Made by a program: the position numbers and the translations under genes. Positions 1 to 8,541 of a stretch of 64,000 bases of DNA are shown here, piece by piece. Origin of the DNA: an uncultured Clostridium sp. (lineage in GTDB: Bacteria > Bacillota > Clostridia > Lachnospirales > Lachnospiraceae). Below the pieces are notes generated by a model that saw nothing but the letters and a program-made list of their open reading frames with translations, was not told the DNA's origin and ran no database searches. The stretch's first letter is position 1; each line of letters opens with the position of its first letter. The stretch is taken from assembly GCA_934438135.1 (NCBI GenBank), contig CAKSBP010000015.1:1-64000 (forward strand), in the 5' to 3' direction.

Positions 1-71
1 GAAACTCAGGACAGCCAACTTTTTTCATGGCGTTTTGTGCCTTGAGTGAAGCGAAAGGAATGGATATAAAA

Positions 72-1190
72 ATGGAATATTTGGGAAAAGAGATAAAAAA
101 ATTAGGCTTTGGTTTAATGCGTCTTCCGAAAAAGGGAGAAGAAATTGATGTGGAACAAGTTAAAGTTATGGTAGATAAATTTATGGAAGCAGGTTTTACC
201 TACTTTGATACGGCATGGGCATATGCTGGCAGTGAAGATGCTATTCGCCAGGCTTTAGTAGAGCGCTATCCAAGAGAAAAGTTTCAGCTGGCAACTAAAA
301 ATGCGGCATGGATTAACTGTAAGACGAGAGAAGAGGCGGTCGCCCAATTTGAAACTTCTTTGAAACAGACAGGTGCAGGATACTTTGATTTTTATTTATT
401 ACATAACTTAGGAGAAAGCCGCACAAAGTTCTTCGATGACTTTAACATGTGGGATTTTGTACAGGAGAAGAAAAAGGAAGGATTGATTAAACATGTGGGA
501 TTTTCTTTTCATTCCACGCCAGAAGAACTGGAAGAAATTTTAACGAAGCATCCAGAAATGGAATTTGTTCAGCTTCAGATAAATTATGCAGACTGGGAAA
601 ATCCGGCGATTCAGGCAAAAGGATGCTATGAAGTGGCAAGAAAGTACGGAAAACCAATTGTAATTATGGAACCGGTAAAAGGTGGTATGCTGGCAAATCC
701 ACCAGAACAGGTAGCAGAAGTATTTCGGCAGGCTGACAAAAAGGCATCCAATGCATCCTGGGCCATTCGTTTTGCAGCCAGCCTAGAAGGCGTAATTACT
801 GTATTGTCCGGTATGAGTAATGTGGAGCAGATGGAAGATAATCTGTCTTATATGAAATCTTTTACGAAATTAAGCGGACAGGAAGAGAAAACATTAGAGA
901 AAGCGCAGAAAGTATTAAAAGGGATTCCGTTGATTCCTTGTACAACCTGTAATTACTGTGCAAAGGTCTGTCCAAAGAATATTGGAATTTCAGGAACCTT
1001 TACTGCTAGAAATTATCTTACTTTATATAAGAGCAAAGAACAGGCACTTCATCAGGAAGGATGGCTTGTAGGAGGACATGGAAAGCAGAAAGCTGCGGAA
1101 TGTATTAAGTGTGGGAAATGTGAGCAGGTTTGTCCACAGCATTTGGAAATACGGAATTTGTTAGCAGAAGCTGCCGAAGTACTAAAATAG
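72..1190 (+). CDS. Aldo/keto reductase with C-terminal 2x[4Fe-4S] ferredoxin domain
   Basis: This is a cytoplasmic oxidoreductase of the aldo/keto reductase superfamily, in the subgroup with a ferredoxin-like tail. The N-terminal TIM barrel shows the expected tetrad: Asp and Tyr in YFDTAWAYAGSE, Lys in LATKN and His in YLLHNLG. The tail carries two cysteine clusters, CTTCNYCAKVCP and CIKCGKCEQVCP, each able to ligate a [4Fe-4S] cluster. In-frame ATGs lie at 27, 60 and 72. I chose 72 because MEYLGKEIKKLGFG is where family members usually begin and GAAAGGA lies 12 bases upstream; 27 and 60 remain possible. Substrate is unknown. It precedes larB by about 25 bases, so it may be co-transcribed with the lar genes. 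Confidence 0.88.
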   Translation: MEYLGKEIKKLGFGLMRLPKKGEEIDVEQVKVMVDKFMEAGFTYFDTAWAYAGSEDAIRQALVERYPREKFQLATKNAAWINCKTREEAVAQFETSLKQTGAGYFDFYLLHNLGESRTKFFDDFNMWDFVQEKKKEGLIKHVGFSFHSTPEELEEILTKHPEMEFVQLQINYADWENPAIQAKGCYEVARKYGKPIVIMEPVKGGMLANPPEQVAEVFRQADKKASNASWAIRFAASLEGVITVLSGMSNVEQMEDNLSYMKSFTKLSGQEEKTLEKAQKVLKGIPLIPCTTCNYCAKVCPKNIGISGTFTARNYLTLYKSKEQALHQEGWLVGGHGKQKAAECIKCGKCEQVCPQHLEIRNLLAEAAEVLK

Positions 1191-1215
1191 CAGTTTAAAA
1201 AAGGAGCAGAGTGTT

Positions 1216-1974
1216 ATGGAAGCAAGAGAGATGTTGGAAAAGTTAAAGAATGGAGAAATTTCTGTGGAAGAAGCAGAAAAGTTTTTTCGTCGAAAACCAT
1301 TTGAGGATATTGGATGTGCAAAACTTGATACCCATAGACAGATTCGCTCTGGTCATGCAGAGGTAATTTATTGTAGTGGAAAGGCAGATGAACATCTGAT
1401 ACATATATATGAAACATTGTATCATGAAAATGGAGAAGTGTTTGGAACAAGGGCATCGAAAGAACAGTATGAATTAGTGAAAACGGTCATTCCAGATATT
1501 TCTTACGACCCGGTTTCGAGAATTCTTAAAAAAGAAAAGAAGAATAAAAAGAAGGTGGGAAAAATTACGGTCTGCACAGCGGGAACCGCAGATATTCCAG
1601 TTGCAGAGGAGGCTGTACAGACAGCTGAATATTTTGGAAATAGAGTGAAGCGTATATTTGATGTGGGTGTCAGTGGAATTCATCGTCTGCTTGCCAGCAT
1701 GGATGATATTCAAGATGCCAACTGTATCGTTGCTGTTGCTGGAATGGAAGGGGCGCTGGCAAGCGTTATTGGAGGATTGGTTGATAAACCAGTTATTGCC
1801 GTGCCTACATCTATAGGATATGGAGCTAATTTACATGGACTGTCTGCTCTTCTTACAATGATCAACTCCTGTGCCAATGGAGTTGCTGTCGTAAATATTG
1901 ATAATGGCTATGGTGCTGGTTATATGGCATCACAAATTAATCATCTGGGGGTCTATCCAAATGAACAAAAATAA
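1216..1974 (+). CDS. larB: LarB, nickel-pincer cofactor biosynthesis (pyridinium biscarboxylate synthase)
   Basis: LarB carboxylates and hydrolyses nicotinic acid adenine dinucleotide to the pyridinium bis-carboxylate that starts nickel-pincer nucleotide synthesis. The C-terminal half resembles PurE (AIR carboxylase), with TAGTADIPVAEEAV, VGVSGIHRLL, VAGMEGALASVIGG and the end NSCANGVAVVNIDNGYGAG, all typical of LarB. At 252 residues it has the usual family length. An AAGGAGC ribosome site precedes the ATG. Its 3' end overlaps larC by 14 bases, which suggests translational coupling. Recognition is by motif and by the larB-larC-larE order. Confidence 0.93.
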   Translation: MEAREMLEKLKNGEISVEEAEKFFRRKPFEDIGCAKLDTHRQIRSGHAEVIYCSGKADEHLIHIYETLYHENGEVFGTRASKEQYELVKTVIPDISYDPVSRILKKEKKNKKKVGKITVCTAGTADIPVAEEAVQTAEYFGNRVKRIFDVGVSGIHRLLASMDDIQDANCIVAVAGMEGALASVIGGLVDKPVIAVPTSIGYGANLHGLSALLTMINSCANGVAVVNIDNGYGAGYMASQINHLGVYPNEQK

Positions 1975-3226
1975 AACGTTATATTTAGAATGTGCTTCTG
2001 GAATCAGCGGCGACATGACTGTTGCTGCACTACTGGATCTTGGGGCAGATAAAGAAGTTTTAGAAAAAGCATTAAAAACACTTCCCGTAGAAGGATTTCA
2101 GACGAACATTAGCAGAGTGAAAAAAGCAGGACTGGATGTCTGTGATTTTGATGTGATTTTAGACAAGGAGCATGAGAATCATGACCATGATATGAAATAT
2201 CTTTATGGAGAGGAAACAAGTCACAGTTATGCTTATAAAGACCATCATAAAAATCACCCGCACGAACATCGTCGACTTCCAGAAATCCTTTCCATTATAG
2301 AAGGAGCAGAAATGACAATAGGTGCAAAAGAAATTGCTGTCCGCATTTTTCAGATTCTTGCAAAGGCAGAAGCAAAAGCTCATGGAGTACCGGAAAATGA
2401 AGTTCATTTTCACGAAGTTGGTGCAGTGGATTCCATTGTAGATATTGTGGCGACAGCAGTCTGTCTGGATAATCTAGATATTCAAAACTGTATTATACCG
2501 TCTTTAAATGAAGGAAAGGGATTTGTGCACTGTCAGCATGGTGTTCTTCCAGTACCGGTACCTGCGGTTATGAATATTGTGGAAGCAAGTCATTTAAACT
2601 TATCCATTATGGACGCAGAAGGAGAATTTGTCACTCCTACAGGTGCAGCTATTGCAGCAGTGATTATGACTTCAGATAAACTTCCAGAGAAATTTTCGAT
2701 TTCCAAAACCGGAATGGGTGCGGGAAAGCGAGAGTATGAGCATCCAAGCATCTTACGTGCTATGTTGATTGAAGAAAAGAAAAAAGAAACAGAGGATTTT
2801 ATTTATAAGCTGGAATCTAATATTGATGACTGTACTGGAGAAACCCTGGGCTATGTTATGGAACGGCTTTTTGAAGCGGGGGCCAGAGATGTGCACTATA
2901 TGCCGGTTTATATGAAAAAAAACCGGCCTGCTTATCAATTAAATGTAATTTGCAATAAGGAGGATATTCCTATATTAGAGCAGATTGTTTTTGAAGAAAC
3001 TACGACGATCGGAATCCGTAGACAGAAAATGGAGCGTTCTATTTTAAGCCGTGAAATAAAAACTATTGATACCAGCATTGGAGAAGCAAAGGTGAAAGTT
3101 TGTACTATTTGTCAGAAACAAAGAAATTATCCGGAATATGAAAGTGTTGTAGAGTTATGTAGGAAAAGCGGAAAGTCTTATCAGGAAGTATATAGATTAA
3201 TAGAAAGGGAATGTAATGAAAATTGA
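1961..3226 (+). CDS. larC: LarC, nickel insertion (CTP-dependent cyclometallase), single-frame form
   Basis: LarC inserts nickel into the pincer precursor in a CTP-dependent step. The start at 1961 (MNKNKTLYLECASGISGDMT) is preceded by a GGGG stretch and matches the conserved LarC N terminus; an ATG further up at 1898 would add about 21 unconserved residues inside larB. Markers include ECASGISGDM, NEVHFHEVGAVDSIVDIV, TPTGAA and LESNIDDCTGE. A histidine-rich insert follows residue 65 (HENHDHD, HHKNHPHEH), a plausible metal-holding loop. In Lactobacillus plantarum LarC is made from two frames by programmed frameshifting; here the 421-residue protein is one continuous frame. The 3' end overlaps larE by 11 bases. 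Confidence 0.93.
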   Translation: MNKNKTLYLECASGISGDMTVAALLDLGADKEVLEKALKTLPVEGFQTNISRVKKAGLDVCDFDVILDKEHENHDHDMKYLYGEETSHSYAYKDHHKNHPHEHRRLPEILSIIEGAEMTIGAKEIAVRIFQILAKAEAKAHGVPENEVHFHEVGAVDSIVDIVATAVCLDNLDIQNCIIPSLNEGKGFVHCQHGVLPVPVPAVMNIVEASHLNLSIMDAEGEFVTPTGAAIAAVIMTSDKLPEKFSISKTGMGAGKREYEHPSILRAMLIEEKKKETEDFIYKLESNIDDCTGETLGYVMERLFEAGARDVHYMPVYMKKNRPAYQLNVICNKEDIPILEQIVFEETTTIGIRRQKMERSILSREIKTIDTSIGEAKVKVCTICQKQRNYPEYESVVELCRKSGKSYQEVYRLIERECNEN

Positions 3227-4112
3227 TAAATATACTGCATTAAAGAAGCAGATTGCAGAGTATACCAAACAGGATGTTATCATTGCTTTCTCCGGAGGTG
3301 TGGACTCTAGCCTGCTGCTAAAGCTGGCATGCAGTGCGGCAAAGGAATATGGAACAAAAGTGTATGCAGTAACTGTAAAGACAAGGCTTCATCCAGCGGG
3401 AGATATTGAAATTGCACAGAGGGTAGCAGAGGAAGCCGGTGCTGTTCATAAAGTATTGAGAATTGATGAGTTAGAAGAAGCCGGAATTAAGAACAATCCA
3501 AAAGACCGCTGTTACCGATGCAAGAAAAGTATTTTTGCCCAAATAAAAAATCTGGCAGAATCATTAGGAGTTCTTTCTATATTAGAAGGAACTAATGAAA
3601 ATGATTTACATGAGTATCGTCCAGGAATCAAGGCATTGAAAGAACTTGGGATTATAAGTCCGTTGGCAGATAACCGAATTACCAAAGAGGAAGTGCGTGT
3701 TCTGGCAGCAGAATTGAAAATTTCCACAGCAGATCGTCCTTCTATGCCTTGCCTTGCGACCAGACTTCCATATGGAACTATGATCCATTATGAACTGTTA
3801 AAACGGATCGAAGAAGGAGAAAAGTTTATTCACAGACTGGGGTATTACAATGTCCGTCTGCGTATTCATGGAAATATAGCTAGAATCGAAGTGGATGAAA
3901 GCGAGATTCCAAAGCTGATTGGAGAAAGAAAAGAAATCACAGCAAAAATAAAAAAACTTGGATTTCCTTATGTAACTTTGGATTTAGCGGGATTTCGATC
4001 GGGCAGCATGGACTTATTTGATGAAGATAAACAGAAAAACTTTCCAGGAAATATTGATACAGCCATTGATGAAAAAGAGCCTTCTATTGATATATCAAAG
4101 ATTTCAGAGTAA
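3216..4112 (+). CDS. larE: LarE, ATP-dependent sulfur transferase for nickel-pincer cofactor
   Basis: LarE thiolates the adenylated bis-carboxylate precursor, giving the thioacids that bind nickel. The PP-loop ATP-binding motif SGGVDS is at residues 26-31. Cys179, in SMPCLATRLPYG, aligns with the sacrificial cysteine of Lactobacillus LarE. Cys99 and Cys102 (DRCYRCKK) form a CxxC pair. Three cysteines could instead hold an Fe-S cluster, as reported for some LarE proteins, which would allow catalytic rather than sacrificial sulfur transfer; which mode applies cannot be read here. Length is 298 residues, near normal. It is the last gene before the terminator at 4129-4166. No larA is in the window. 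Confidence 0.93.
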   Translation: MKIDKYTALKKQIAEYTKQDVIIAFSGGVDSSLLLKLACSAAKEYGTKVYAVTVKTRLHPAGDIEIAQRVAEEAGAVHKVLRIDELEEAGIKNNPKDRCYRCKKSIFAQIKNLAESLGVLSILEGTNENDLHEYRPGIKALKELGIISPLADNRITKEEVRVLAAELKISTADRPSMPCLATRLPYGTMIHYELLKRIEEGEKFIHRLGYYNVRLRIHGNIARIEVDESEIPKLIGERKEITAKIKKLGFPYVTLDLAGFRSGSMDLFDEDKQKNFPGNIDTAIDEKEPSIDISKISE

Positions 4113-4128
4113 TAGATTTTATATTTTT

Positions 4129-4166
4129 AAACTGCCGTATAATTTAAATTTTATGGCAGTTTTTTT
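4129..4166 (+). terminator. Rho-independent terminator after larE
   Basis: An 11-pair stem (AAACTGCC plus a wobble pair and TA, returning as TATGGCAGTTT) is followed by seven T residues. It lies 17 bases after larE and closes the lar unit. Confidence 0.9.
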
Positions 4167-4311
4167 AATACGAATAATATATTCGTAGTCTTTCCAGCTA
4201 TAAAAGTTAATGATGAAACATTAATCTGCTTTCATTCTATCAGCCAAAAAAGTTCTCGAAAAAGTCCTACTAATATGATATACTTAAATATGATACCCTT
4301 GGAGGTGTAAA

Positions 4312-4710
4312 ATGTTAAATGAAAAAAAAATAAGACTGATGACAAAACTGGCTTTATGTGAAGAACAGGACAAGGAAAATATAAAGTTAGATAAATATTA
4401 TAGAATTGATTATATTAGATATCAGGTACTCAAAAGCCTGATTGCAGTAACGATTGGATATGCCATAGTATTACTTGGCGTGATTGGTTATTATTTTCAG
4501 AATATTGTGGACAATATCATTTCAATAAATTATAGAGCAACAGCATATTATGTAATAGCGATCTATATATTAGTGCTTGTGTTTTATGGAACAGTGACCG
4601 GAGCAGTGAGTTATTTCAAATATGAAAACAGTAAGAAAAATATTTGGAAATACAAGAAGAATCTGAAGGCTCTTCGTCTCTTATACAAAGAGGAAAGTAA
4701 CACCAAGTAG
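4312..4710 (+). CDS. Small two-helix membrane protein of unknown function
   Basis: I do not recognise this 132-residue protein. It has a charged N-terminal segment of about 40 residues, two hydrophobic segments (roughly residues 43-65 and 80-102), and a lysine-rich C-terminal tail that starts FKYENSKKN. A GGAGG site lies 8 bases before the ATG. It ends 9 bases before the next membrane protein and shares an operon-like block with cdaA-cdaR. The charge pattern suggests both ends face the cytoplasm. A role linked to c-di-AMP synthesis is inferred only from position. Confidence 0.75.
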   Translation: MLNEKKIRLMTKLALCEEQDKENIKLDKYYRIDYIRYQVLKSLIAVTIGYAIVLLGVIGYYFQNIVDNIISINYRATAYYVIAIYILVLVFYGTVTGAVSYFKYENSKKNIWKYKKNLKALRLLYKEESNTK

Positions 4711-4719
4711 GAGGAAAGA

Positions 4720-5712
4720 ATGACGAAGTTATTAGAATTCAAGGAAAAAATAAATAATATATACATTAAATTTGGAAGGTACATTCGTCCTGCTGTGAAG
4801 TTTTTAATAGCGTTTACAGTGCTGACAGCCATAAACAGCTATATTGGATATGATCAGAGGCTGAATTCTATAGCAGTTGTTATGATCCTATCCTTGGTGG
4901 CTGCTTTTGTACATCCAGGTTTGATTGTCCTGATGGCAGCTGTATTCAGCGGTCTTCATATTTATTACTGTTCACCAGTATTATCGATTGTTATATGTCT
5001 GGTGTTTCTGATTCTATATCTGCTGATTATAAGGTTTATGCCTCAGTCTGGTTATATAGTACTTGCTATGCCAGTATTATTTGTATTGAGGATACCATAT
5101 GCCATGCCGATATTGTTAGGAATTGCATGGACGCCTGTGGCGGTTATACCATGTGCATGCGGAATTATTGTATATTATTTATTTGCAGTTATAAAAAGTG
5201 CATCTATACTGACGGGAGGAACATCCGTAGATGATGTGCTCGAAATTTATAAATATGTAATTGATGGATTACGAAATAATAAAGAAATGCTGCTTGTACT
5301 GATTGCATTCAGCATTGTAATTCTTGTTACGTATTTTATAAGAAAAATGGCAGTTGACTATGCATTTAATATAGCAGTTGCTGCTGGAGTAGTGGTAAAT
5401 GTTCTGGCATTTCTTATTGGTAATTTAATATTAAATGTATCAAATAAGGTGGTTTATATTTTAATTGGAAGCCTGATTTCCGGAATTCTTGTCTGGATTA
5501 TACAGTTCTTCCGCCTCAACCTGGATTATTCAGCTGTGGAATTTACGCAGTTTGAAGATGATGATTACTATTATTATGTTAAAGCTGTACCAAAAGTTAA
5601 GATTGCTGCTCCAAAGAAAGATGTTAAAACAATAAATGCCAGAAGAAATGATGACATGATGGATGAACAGGAAATTTTGGATTTTGATGAGGATGAACCG
5701 CGTTCCAAGTAG
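4720..5712 (+). CDS. Polytopic membrane protein of unknown function next to cdaA
   Basis: This 330-residue protein has about nine or ten hydrophobic segments between residues 24 and 275, followed by a cytoplasmic-looking tail rich in Asp, Glu, Tyr and Lys (DDDYYYYVKAV, ending DFDEDEPRSK). I see no known catalytic motif. An AGGAGG site precedes the ATG by 6 bases. The gap of 28 bases to cdaA and the matching orientation point to one transcript. It could be a partner or sensor for the membrane-bound cyclase, but that is inference from position only. Confidence 0.78.
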   Translation: MTKLLEFKEKINNIYIKFGRYIRPAVKFLIAFTVLTAINSYIGYDQRLNSIAVVMILSLVAAFVHPGLIVLMAAVFSGLHIYYCSPVLSIVICLVFLILYLLIIRFMPQSGYIVLAMPVLFVLRIPYAMPILLGIAWTPVAVIPCACGIIVYYLFAVIKSASILTGGTSVDDVLEIYKYVIDGLRNNKEMLLVLIAFSIVILVTYFIRKMAVDYAFNIAVAAGVVVNVLAFLIGNLILNVSNKVVYILIGSLISGILVWIIQFFRLNLDYSAVEFTQFEDDDYYYYVKAVPKVKIAAPKKDVKTINARRNDDMMDEQEILDFDEDEPRSK

Positions 5713-5740
5713 ATGGTTTGTGCCATAGAAAGAGGTAAAG

Positions 5741-6625
5741 ATGGAAACCATAAAAAGCTTTCTCAATGAGTATATTGGACGGCTGATGATACCACATATC
5801 ACGGTCATAGATATTTTGGAAATTGTTATTATTGCGTTTGCAGTATACCACATTATCATATGGATAAAAAATACAAGAGCATGGATGCTGGTTAAGGGGT
5901 TAATTGTACTGGCATGTTTCTGGTTTATTGCCGTACTCCTTGATATGAGTGCAATTCTGTGGATTTTTGAAAAGTCAATTAATTTTGGTATTACGGCGGT
6001 TGTTATTGTATTCCAGCCGGAAATCCGAAATGCACTGGAGCAGATTGGACGAAAAGATATTTTCCGCTCTTTGATGCCATTTGACGATCAGAAGACCAAG
6101 CAGGATAAGAGTTCGATGAAGATGATAAATGACATTGTGAAAGCGACTTTTGAACTGGCAAAGGACAAGACAGGAGCACTGATTGTAATACAGAATGAAG
6201 TTCCTCTTCATGAATATGAAAGAACGGGAATTGTTTTGGATTCTGTAATCAGCAGCCAGCTTCTGATTAATATATTTGAACATAATACACCTCTTCATGA
6301 TGGTGCTGTTATTATCCGGGAAGACAGGATTACAGCGGCAACCTGTTATCTTCCTCTTTCAGATAATATGGCATTAAGCAAAGAATTGGGAACCAGACAT
6401 CGTGCTGGTGTCGGAATCAGTGAGGTGACAGACAGCCTTACTATTATCGTATCAGAGGAAACGGGCAATGTATCCATTGCTCTGAAAGGACAGCTGATAC
6501 GTGGTGTAGATGGAGAATATTTAAAGAGTAAGTTAAATCAGCTTCAGGGAAATACCGGAGATACGAAAAAGAAACGAAAACTATGGAAGGGAAGACAGAA
6601 GGATGGAGAAAAAACTGTTAAATAA
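5741..6625 (+). CDS. cdaA: CdaA, membrane diadenylate cyclase (c-di-AMP synthase)
   Basis: CdaA joins two ATP molecules to form c-di-AMP, the second messenger that controls potassium and osmolyte balance and wall homeostasis in Firmicutes. Three hydrophobic segments lie in residues 20-90, followed by the cytoplasmic DAC domain. The catalytic signatures are present: DGA at residues 187-189 and GTRHRAG at 217-223. The length of 294 residues and the domain order match CdaA rather than DisA or CdaS. The 3' end overlaps cdaR by 23 bases. In other Firmicutes glmM follows cdaR; here an HPr gene does. Confidence 0.95.
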   Translation: METIKSFLNEYIGRLMIPHITVIDILEIVIIAFAVYHIIIWIKNTRAWMLVKGLIVLACFWFIAVLLDMSAILWIFEKSINFGITAVVIVFQPEIRNALEQIGRKDIFRSLMPFDDQKTKQDKSSMKMINDIVKATFELAKDKTGALIVIQNEVPLHEYERTGIVLDSVISSQLLINIFEHNTPLHDGAVIIREDRITAATCYLPLSDNMALSKELGTRHRAGVGISEVTDSLTIIVSEETGNVSIALKGQLIRGVDGEYLKSKLNQLQGNTGDTKKKRKLWKGRQKDGEKTVK

Positions 6626-8012
6626 CCTTGGAATTAAGATTCTATCGATCTGTCTGGCGGCCTTCTTCTGGCTTGTCATCGTAAATATAGATGATCCAGT
6701 CAAATCGAAAACGTTTACCAATATACCAGTAACCGTCATAAATGACGATGCCTTGGAAGCAAAAAATCTGGCTTATGAAGTGGTATCCGGTAACACAGTG
6801 GATTTTACAGTATCTGGAAAGCGAACTGTTATTGAAAAATTAAAACGGACTGATTTTACGGTTACAGCGGATTTGGCAGAAATGACTCAGCCATTTGATA
6901 CTGTAAAGATAAATGTTGAGTGCAGCAAGTATCCTAGTGTTAGTATTAGTATGGGAAAAGTCAGCACCATGACGATTTCGTCAGAAGAGAAGATAACCAA
7001 GAGCTTTTCGGTGAAAGTTAGCACAACGGGAGCAGCATCACCTGGCTATGCACCGGATGCACCGGAAGTATCACCAGTAATTTTGGATGTAACAGGAGCA
7101 GCTACTTCCGTAAAAGAAATCGAAGACGTGAAGGTACAGGTGGATATCAGTGGAGCGGATTCAGATATTACCAGAACGGTTGTACCTCATGCTTACGATG
7201 AAAAGGGAAATGAAATTGATCGTTCGAAGCTGAAGTTTTCTTATGAAACAGTTACTGTAAAAATTCCGATGCTTCAGACAAAGGATGTTCCGGTTGTGTT
7301 AAAGACTACAGGTGAACCAGCATTTGGCTATCAGTATATTGGGGCAAATTATCAGCCGCAGACCATTGAAGTCAAAGGAGAGGCTGATGCATTGTCAAAA
7401 ATCGATAGTATTCCAATCAGTGTTGATGTAAATGGTCTAAAGGAGAATAAAGAATTTACAATCACTATTTCAGATATTCTTCATGATTATGATGTCAGTG
7501 CAGTAGAAAGTGATATCAGCACCGTTGTTATTTCGGTTACCATTGATAAAATGGAAGAAAAGGAAATTACATTTGGTTTTGATGCAATCTCTTTTGAAAA
7601 TGTACCGGAAAATTATGACGTGCAGAATGTTGGAAATGGAAATGAGTATATGGTTAAACTGATGGGGAGAAAGAGTGAACTTGAGAAGATTACAGTAAAT
7701 TCCCTGGCACCGATGGTTGATGCCAGTAGTCTCACGACAGAGAAACAGACAGTAAAATTTCATTTTACACTGCCGGAAGGAGTAAAGATTGTTTCAGAAA
7801 CCAGGGCGGTTGTCCGATTAGTTCATGGAGATAATGGACTGAATCCAGTGGTAAGTCCGACGCCTTCTGCCGACATTACAGTAAGTCAGAGTCCGGAAGA
7901 ATCTGCTGAACCTTCACCAGAAAATTCTGAATTACCACAGCCATCAGAGGATAATAATAATGAAGAGGATGATGGAACCCACGATGAGAGCAGTGAGGAG
8001 GATGGTGCATAA
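6603..8012 (+). CDS. cdaR: CdaR, YbbR-domain regulator of CdaA
   Basis: CdaR is an extracytoplasmic protein held by one N-terminal helix (residues 8-26, LGIKILSICLAAFFWLVIV) that modulates CdaA activity. After the anchor come four YbbR-type beta domains of about 80-90 residues, recognisable by recurring segments ending in VDISG, VDVNGL and VTIDKM. The last 55 or so residues are low-complexity and acidic, rich in Pro, Ser, Glu and Asp (PTPSADITVSQSPEESAEP), which looks like a wall-spanning or disordered tail. The start lies inside cdaA, so translation is probably coupled. Confidence 0.93.
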   Translation: MEKKLLNNLGIKILSICLAAFFWLVIVNIDDPVKSKTFTNIPVTVINDDALEAKNLAYEVVSGNTVDFTVSGKRTVIEKLKRTDFTVTADLAEMTQPFDTVKINVECSKYPSVSISMGKVSTMTISSEEKITKSFSVKVSTTGAASPGYAPDAPEVSPVILDVTGAATSVKEIEDVKVQVDISGADSDITRTVVPHAYDEKGNEIDRSKLKFSYETVTVKIPMLQTKDVPVVLKTTGEPAFGYQYIGANYQPQTIEVKGEADALSKIDSIPISVDVNGLKENKEFTITISDILHDYDVSAVESDISTVVISVTIDKMEEKEITFGFDAISFENVPENYDVQNVGNGNEYMVKLMGRKSELEKITVNSLAPMVDASSLTTEKQTVKFHFTLPEGVKIVSETRAVVRLVHGDNGLNPVVSPTPSADITVSQSPEESAEPSPENSELPQPSEDNNNEEDDGTHDESSEEDGA

Positions 8013-8055
8013 AATAATAGGAGTAAAAAGCATAGATTAATTAGGAGGTAATTGC

Positions 8056-8325
8056 ATGGTTAACGCAAAGGTAGTACTACGCAACCCGCTGGGGCTGCAT
8101 TTGCGGCCAGCAGGTGTCTTGTGTACAGAGGCATTGAAGTACGCAAGTAATGTCCAGATAAAAAAGGGGAATGTTGTAACGAATGCCAAAAGTGTGCTGG
8201 GAGTTCTGGCAACAGGCATTCGTTGTGGTGATGAATTTGAAATTATCTGTACGGGAGAAGATGAAGAAGCTGCTCTTACAAAACTGATTAGGCTGATAGA
8301 AGAAGGAATTGGGGAGAAAGTATGA
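8056..8325 (+). CDS. HPr-family phosphocarrier protein
   Basis: This 89-residue protein has the HPr fold pattern. His15 sits in GLHLRPAG, the site phosphorylated by enzyme I, and Ser46 sits in NAKSVLGVL, the site used by HPr kinase; both fall at canonical positions. That fits a PTS phosphocarrier that could also serve in catabolite control. GLHLRPAG differs from the commoner GLHARPA(T), so it may be a specialised paralogue rather than the main ptsH product. TAGGAGG lies 7 bases before the ATG. No enzyme I gene is nearby. It follows cdaR by 43 bases in the same direction. Confidence 0.85.
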   Translation: MVNAKVVLRNPLGLHLRPAGVLCTEALKYASNVQIKKGNVVTNAKSVLGVLATGIRCGDEFEIICTGEDEEAALTKLIRLIEEGIGEKV

Positions 8326-8347
8326 GAAACTACTGGTAAATTAAGGC

Positions 8348-8376
8348 TTGCGGAAAGTGGGGCCTGGTGATATAAT
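8348..8376 (+). promoter_or_regulatory. Extended -10 promoter for leuA
   Basis: TTGCGG at 8348-8353, a 17-base spacer and a perfect TATAAT at 8371-8376 preceded by TG (TGaTATAAT). The -35 is weak but the extended -10 compensates. Transcription would start near 8383 and give a leader of about 160 bases before leuA. Confidence 0.7.
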
Positions 8377-8414
8377 GAAGTGCACAACAGTTTAAAAAGG
8401 ATAGTGATAGGAGC

Positions 8415-8450
8415 ATGGGGCTAGGATTGATAGTAAGACGCTCTTTATAG
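8415..8450 (+). CDS. Possible 11-codon leader peptide ahead of leuA
   Basis: A short frame reading MGLGLIVRRSL then TAG lies in the leuA leader. Three of its 11 codons are leucine (CTA, TTG, TTA), as expected for an attenuation leader. The ribosome site is poorly placed: GGAG is only one base away, and AAGGA is 14 bases away. I do not see a clear T-rich terminator between it and leuA. Treat it as a suggestion only. Confidence 0.25.
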   Translation: MGLGLIVRRSL

Positions 8451-8541
8451 TTAAAATGTACAGTGTGATTTATCGACTCCAGTACTAGATACTGACCAGC
8501 AGAGATACATTTCAATTATAATAATAGAAGGAGCGGTAAAA

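Noticed and set aside
5530..5859. 109-codon minus-strand frame between the membrane protein and cdaA
   Set aside because: It lies opposite two well-supported genes and has no ribosome site or homologous motif.
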